Assembly: GCA_943329505.2 (NCBI GenBank)
Contig: CALQED020000072.1
Location: 1-6,483, forward strand
Direction: 5' to 3'
Length of the DNA: 6,483 nt
Source: Polynucleobacter meluiroseus
GTDB lineage: Bacteria > Pseudomonadota > Gammaproteobacteria > Burkholderiales > Burkholderiaceae
The notes under the pieces are model-generated. The model ran no database searches. It saw nothing but the letters and a program-made list of their open reading frames with translations, and was not told the DNA's origin. Positions 5,964-6,483 of this stretch are shown here, piece after piece; position 1 is the stretch's first letter, and each line of letters begins with the position of its first letter. The position numbers were made by a program, and so were the translations under genes.

Positions 5964-5984
5964 AAATTCCCTTTTTGTGTCACA
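5949..5984. repeat. Imperfect hairpin in the divergent DUF2237/DUF2452 spacer
   Basis: TGTGGCAC (5949-5956) pairs with GTGTCACA (5977-5984), 8 bp with one G-T wobble. Inside, AAAAA (5962-5966) pairs with TTTTT (5972-5976), leaving a 5-nt bulge and the loop TTCCC. It overlaps the proposed -35 of the DUF2237 promoter. It may be an operator-like dyad or chance. Confidence 0.35.
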
Positions 5985-6049
5985 CTTTCTTTGCCATTAC
6001 TGACCATCAAAACCAATTTTGCAGTAAAACGAGATTTCACGAGTAAACC

Positions 6050-6483
6050 ATGAGAATTGAAGATACTGATCCTGCAAGACATGCCAGCATTGAATACCCG
6101 ATGGAGGTTAGCGCTCCAGTTTTTGCCCCCATCAAAGTGGTTGAAGAAAAAGATAAGGCAGTCAATGTTGCACGTCAAAATGCCAAGCTAGAGTATGAGC
6201 GCATCATGGAGCAGGCTGAAGTATTAATGAAGCAAGCCAGAGCATTGCAGGCTAGGTTGGATGCCACAGAGATGGTGCACAGTGCAAAATTTAGCTTTAA
6301 TCCCATCCATGGAAAAATTTATCATCTCTATTACGACACTAGAAACTTAATCAATGTTTTGATACAAAACGGACCTCAAGAGTGGAGTTGTGGGATTCCG
6401 GATGGTTGGACTTACGCCATGGCGGTGAAAAAGTTGGGTGATAGCACATGGGCTGTAGTAGAGGATGCCGCCCTTACAGTATG
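6050..6483 (+). CDS. DUF2452 family protein, 3' end cut by the window
   Basis: The frame is open from ATG 6050 to the window edge: 144 visible residues plus two bases. An in-frame TAA at 6044-6046 excludes an earlier start. The next in-frame ATG (6101) would remove Y-P-M-E-V, which I regard as family sequence. The Shine-Dalgarno is weak for both. The visible protein follows the DUF2452 pattern: Y16-P-M-E-V, A-P-V-F-A-P (22-27), E-K-D near 33-35, and a helical, possibly coiled segment (about 38-78) containing E-Q-A-E-V-L-M-K-Q-A. Then come V-H-S-A-K-F-S-F (76-83), G-K-I-Y-H-L-Y (88-94), G-P-Q-E-W-S (108-113) and K-K-L-G-D-S-T-W (127-134). I recall related proteins in eukaryotes (C1orf50-like). 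Function is unknown. It has no signal peptide. It is divergent from the DUF2237 gene. Confidence 0.82.
   Translation, partial: MRIEDTDPARHASIEYPMEVSAPVFAPIKVVEEKDKAVNVARQNAKLEYERIMEQAEVLMKQARALQARLDATEMVHSAKFSFNPIHGKIYHLYYDTRNLINVLIQNGPQEWSCGIPDGWTYAMAVKKLGDSTWAVVEDAALTV

Noticed and set aside
5933..6178. 81-codon open frame on the - strand across the spacer and the DUF2452 start
   Set aside because: It lies opposite a recognisable DUF2452 gene, its product resembles no family I know, and most of it is antisense to conserved coding sequence.

Overview
The window looks like chromosomal DNA of a free-living betaproteobacterium, most likely a low-GC member of the Burkholderiaceae such as Polynucleobacter. 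The reasons are the AhpC/AhpF and phasin sequences, densely packed genes and an AT-leaning base composition. This assignment comes from recognising protein families, not from a database search. Every complete gene appears intact. I see no insertion sequences, CRISPR arrays, tRNA or rRNA genes, or phage genes.

Layout: (1) Bases 2-1509 on the + strand hold the end of an operon: a DCC-family thiol-disulfide oxidoreductase-like protein (5' end cut off), an exported chalcone isomerase-like protein and a DUF3833 lipoprotein. A strong intrinsic terminator at 1529-1556 closes it. In other proteobacteria, relatives of the last two genes sit in light- or singlet-oxygen-responsive membrane-lipid modification clusters. 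The rest of such a cluster, if present, would lie upstream of this window. (2) Bases 1558-3805 on the - strand encode the peroxide-scavenging pair ahpC then ahpF. Their 103-bp spacer holds two mutually exclusive RNA hairpins, the most striking non-coding structure in the window. An AT-rich region upstream of ahpC carries a weak OxyR-like site. (3) Bases 4092-4619 on the + strand encode a phasin, a polyhydroxyalkanoate granule surface protein. It converges, with a 10-bp gap and a hairpin, on (4) a - strand pair at 4630-5900: a DUF2237 protein followed by an HDAC11-like deacylase, overlapping at a TTGA stop/start. (5) A divergent 149-bp spacer leads to a + strand DUF2452 gene that runs off the right end.

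Functionally the window combines oxidative-stress defence (AhpCF), carbon-storage granules (phasin), envelope or lipid-associated accessory proteins, and three conserved families of poorly known function (DUF2237, DUF2452, DUF3833). I did not find a clearly new multi-gene system. The best leads are the ahpC-ahpF RNA switch-like spacer and the coupled DUF2237/HDAC11-like pair.
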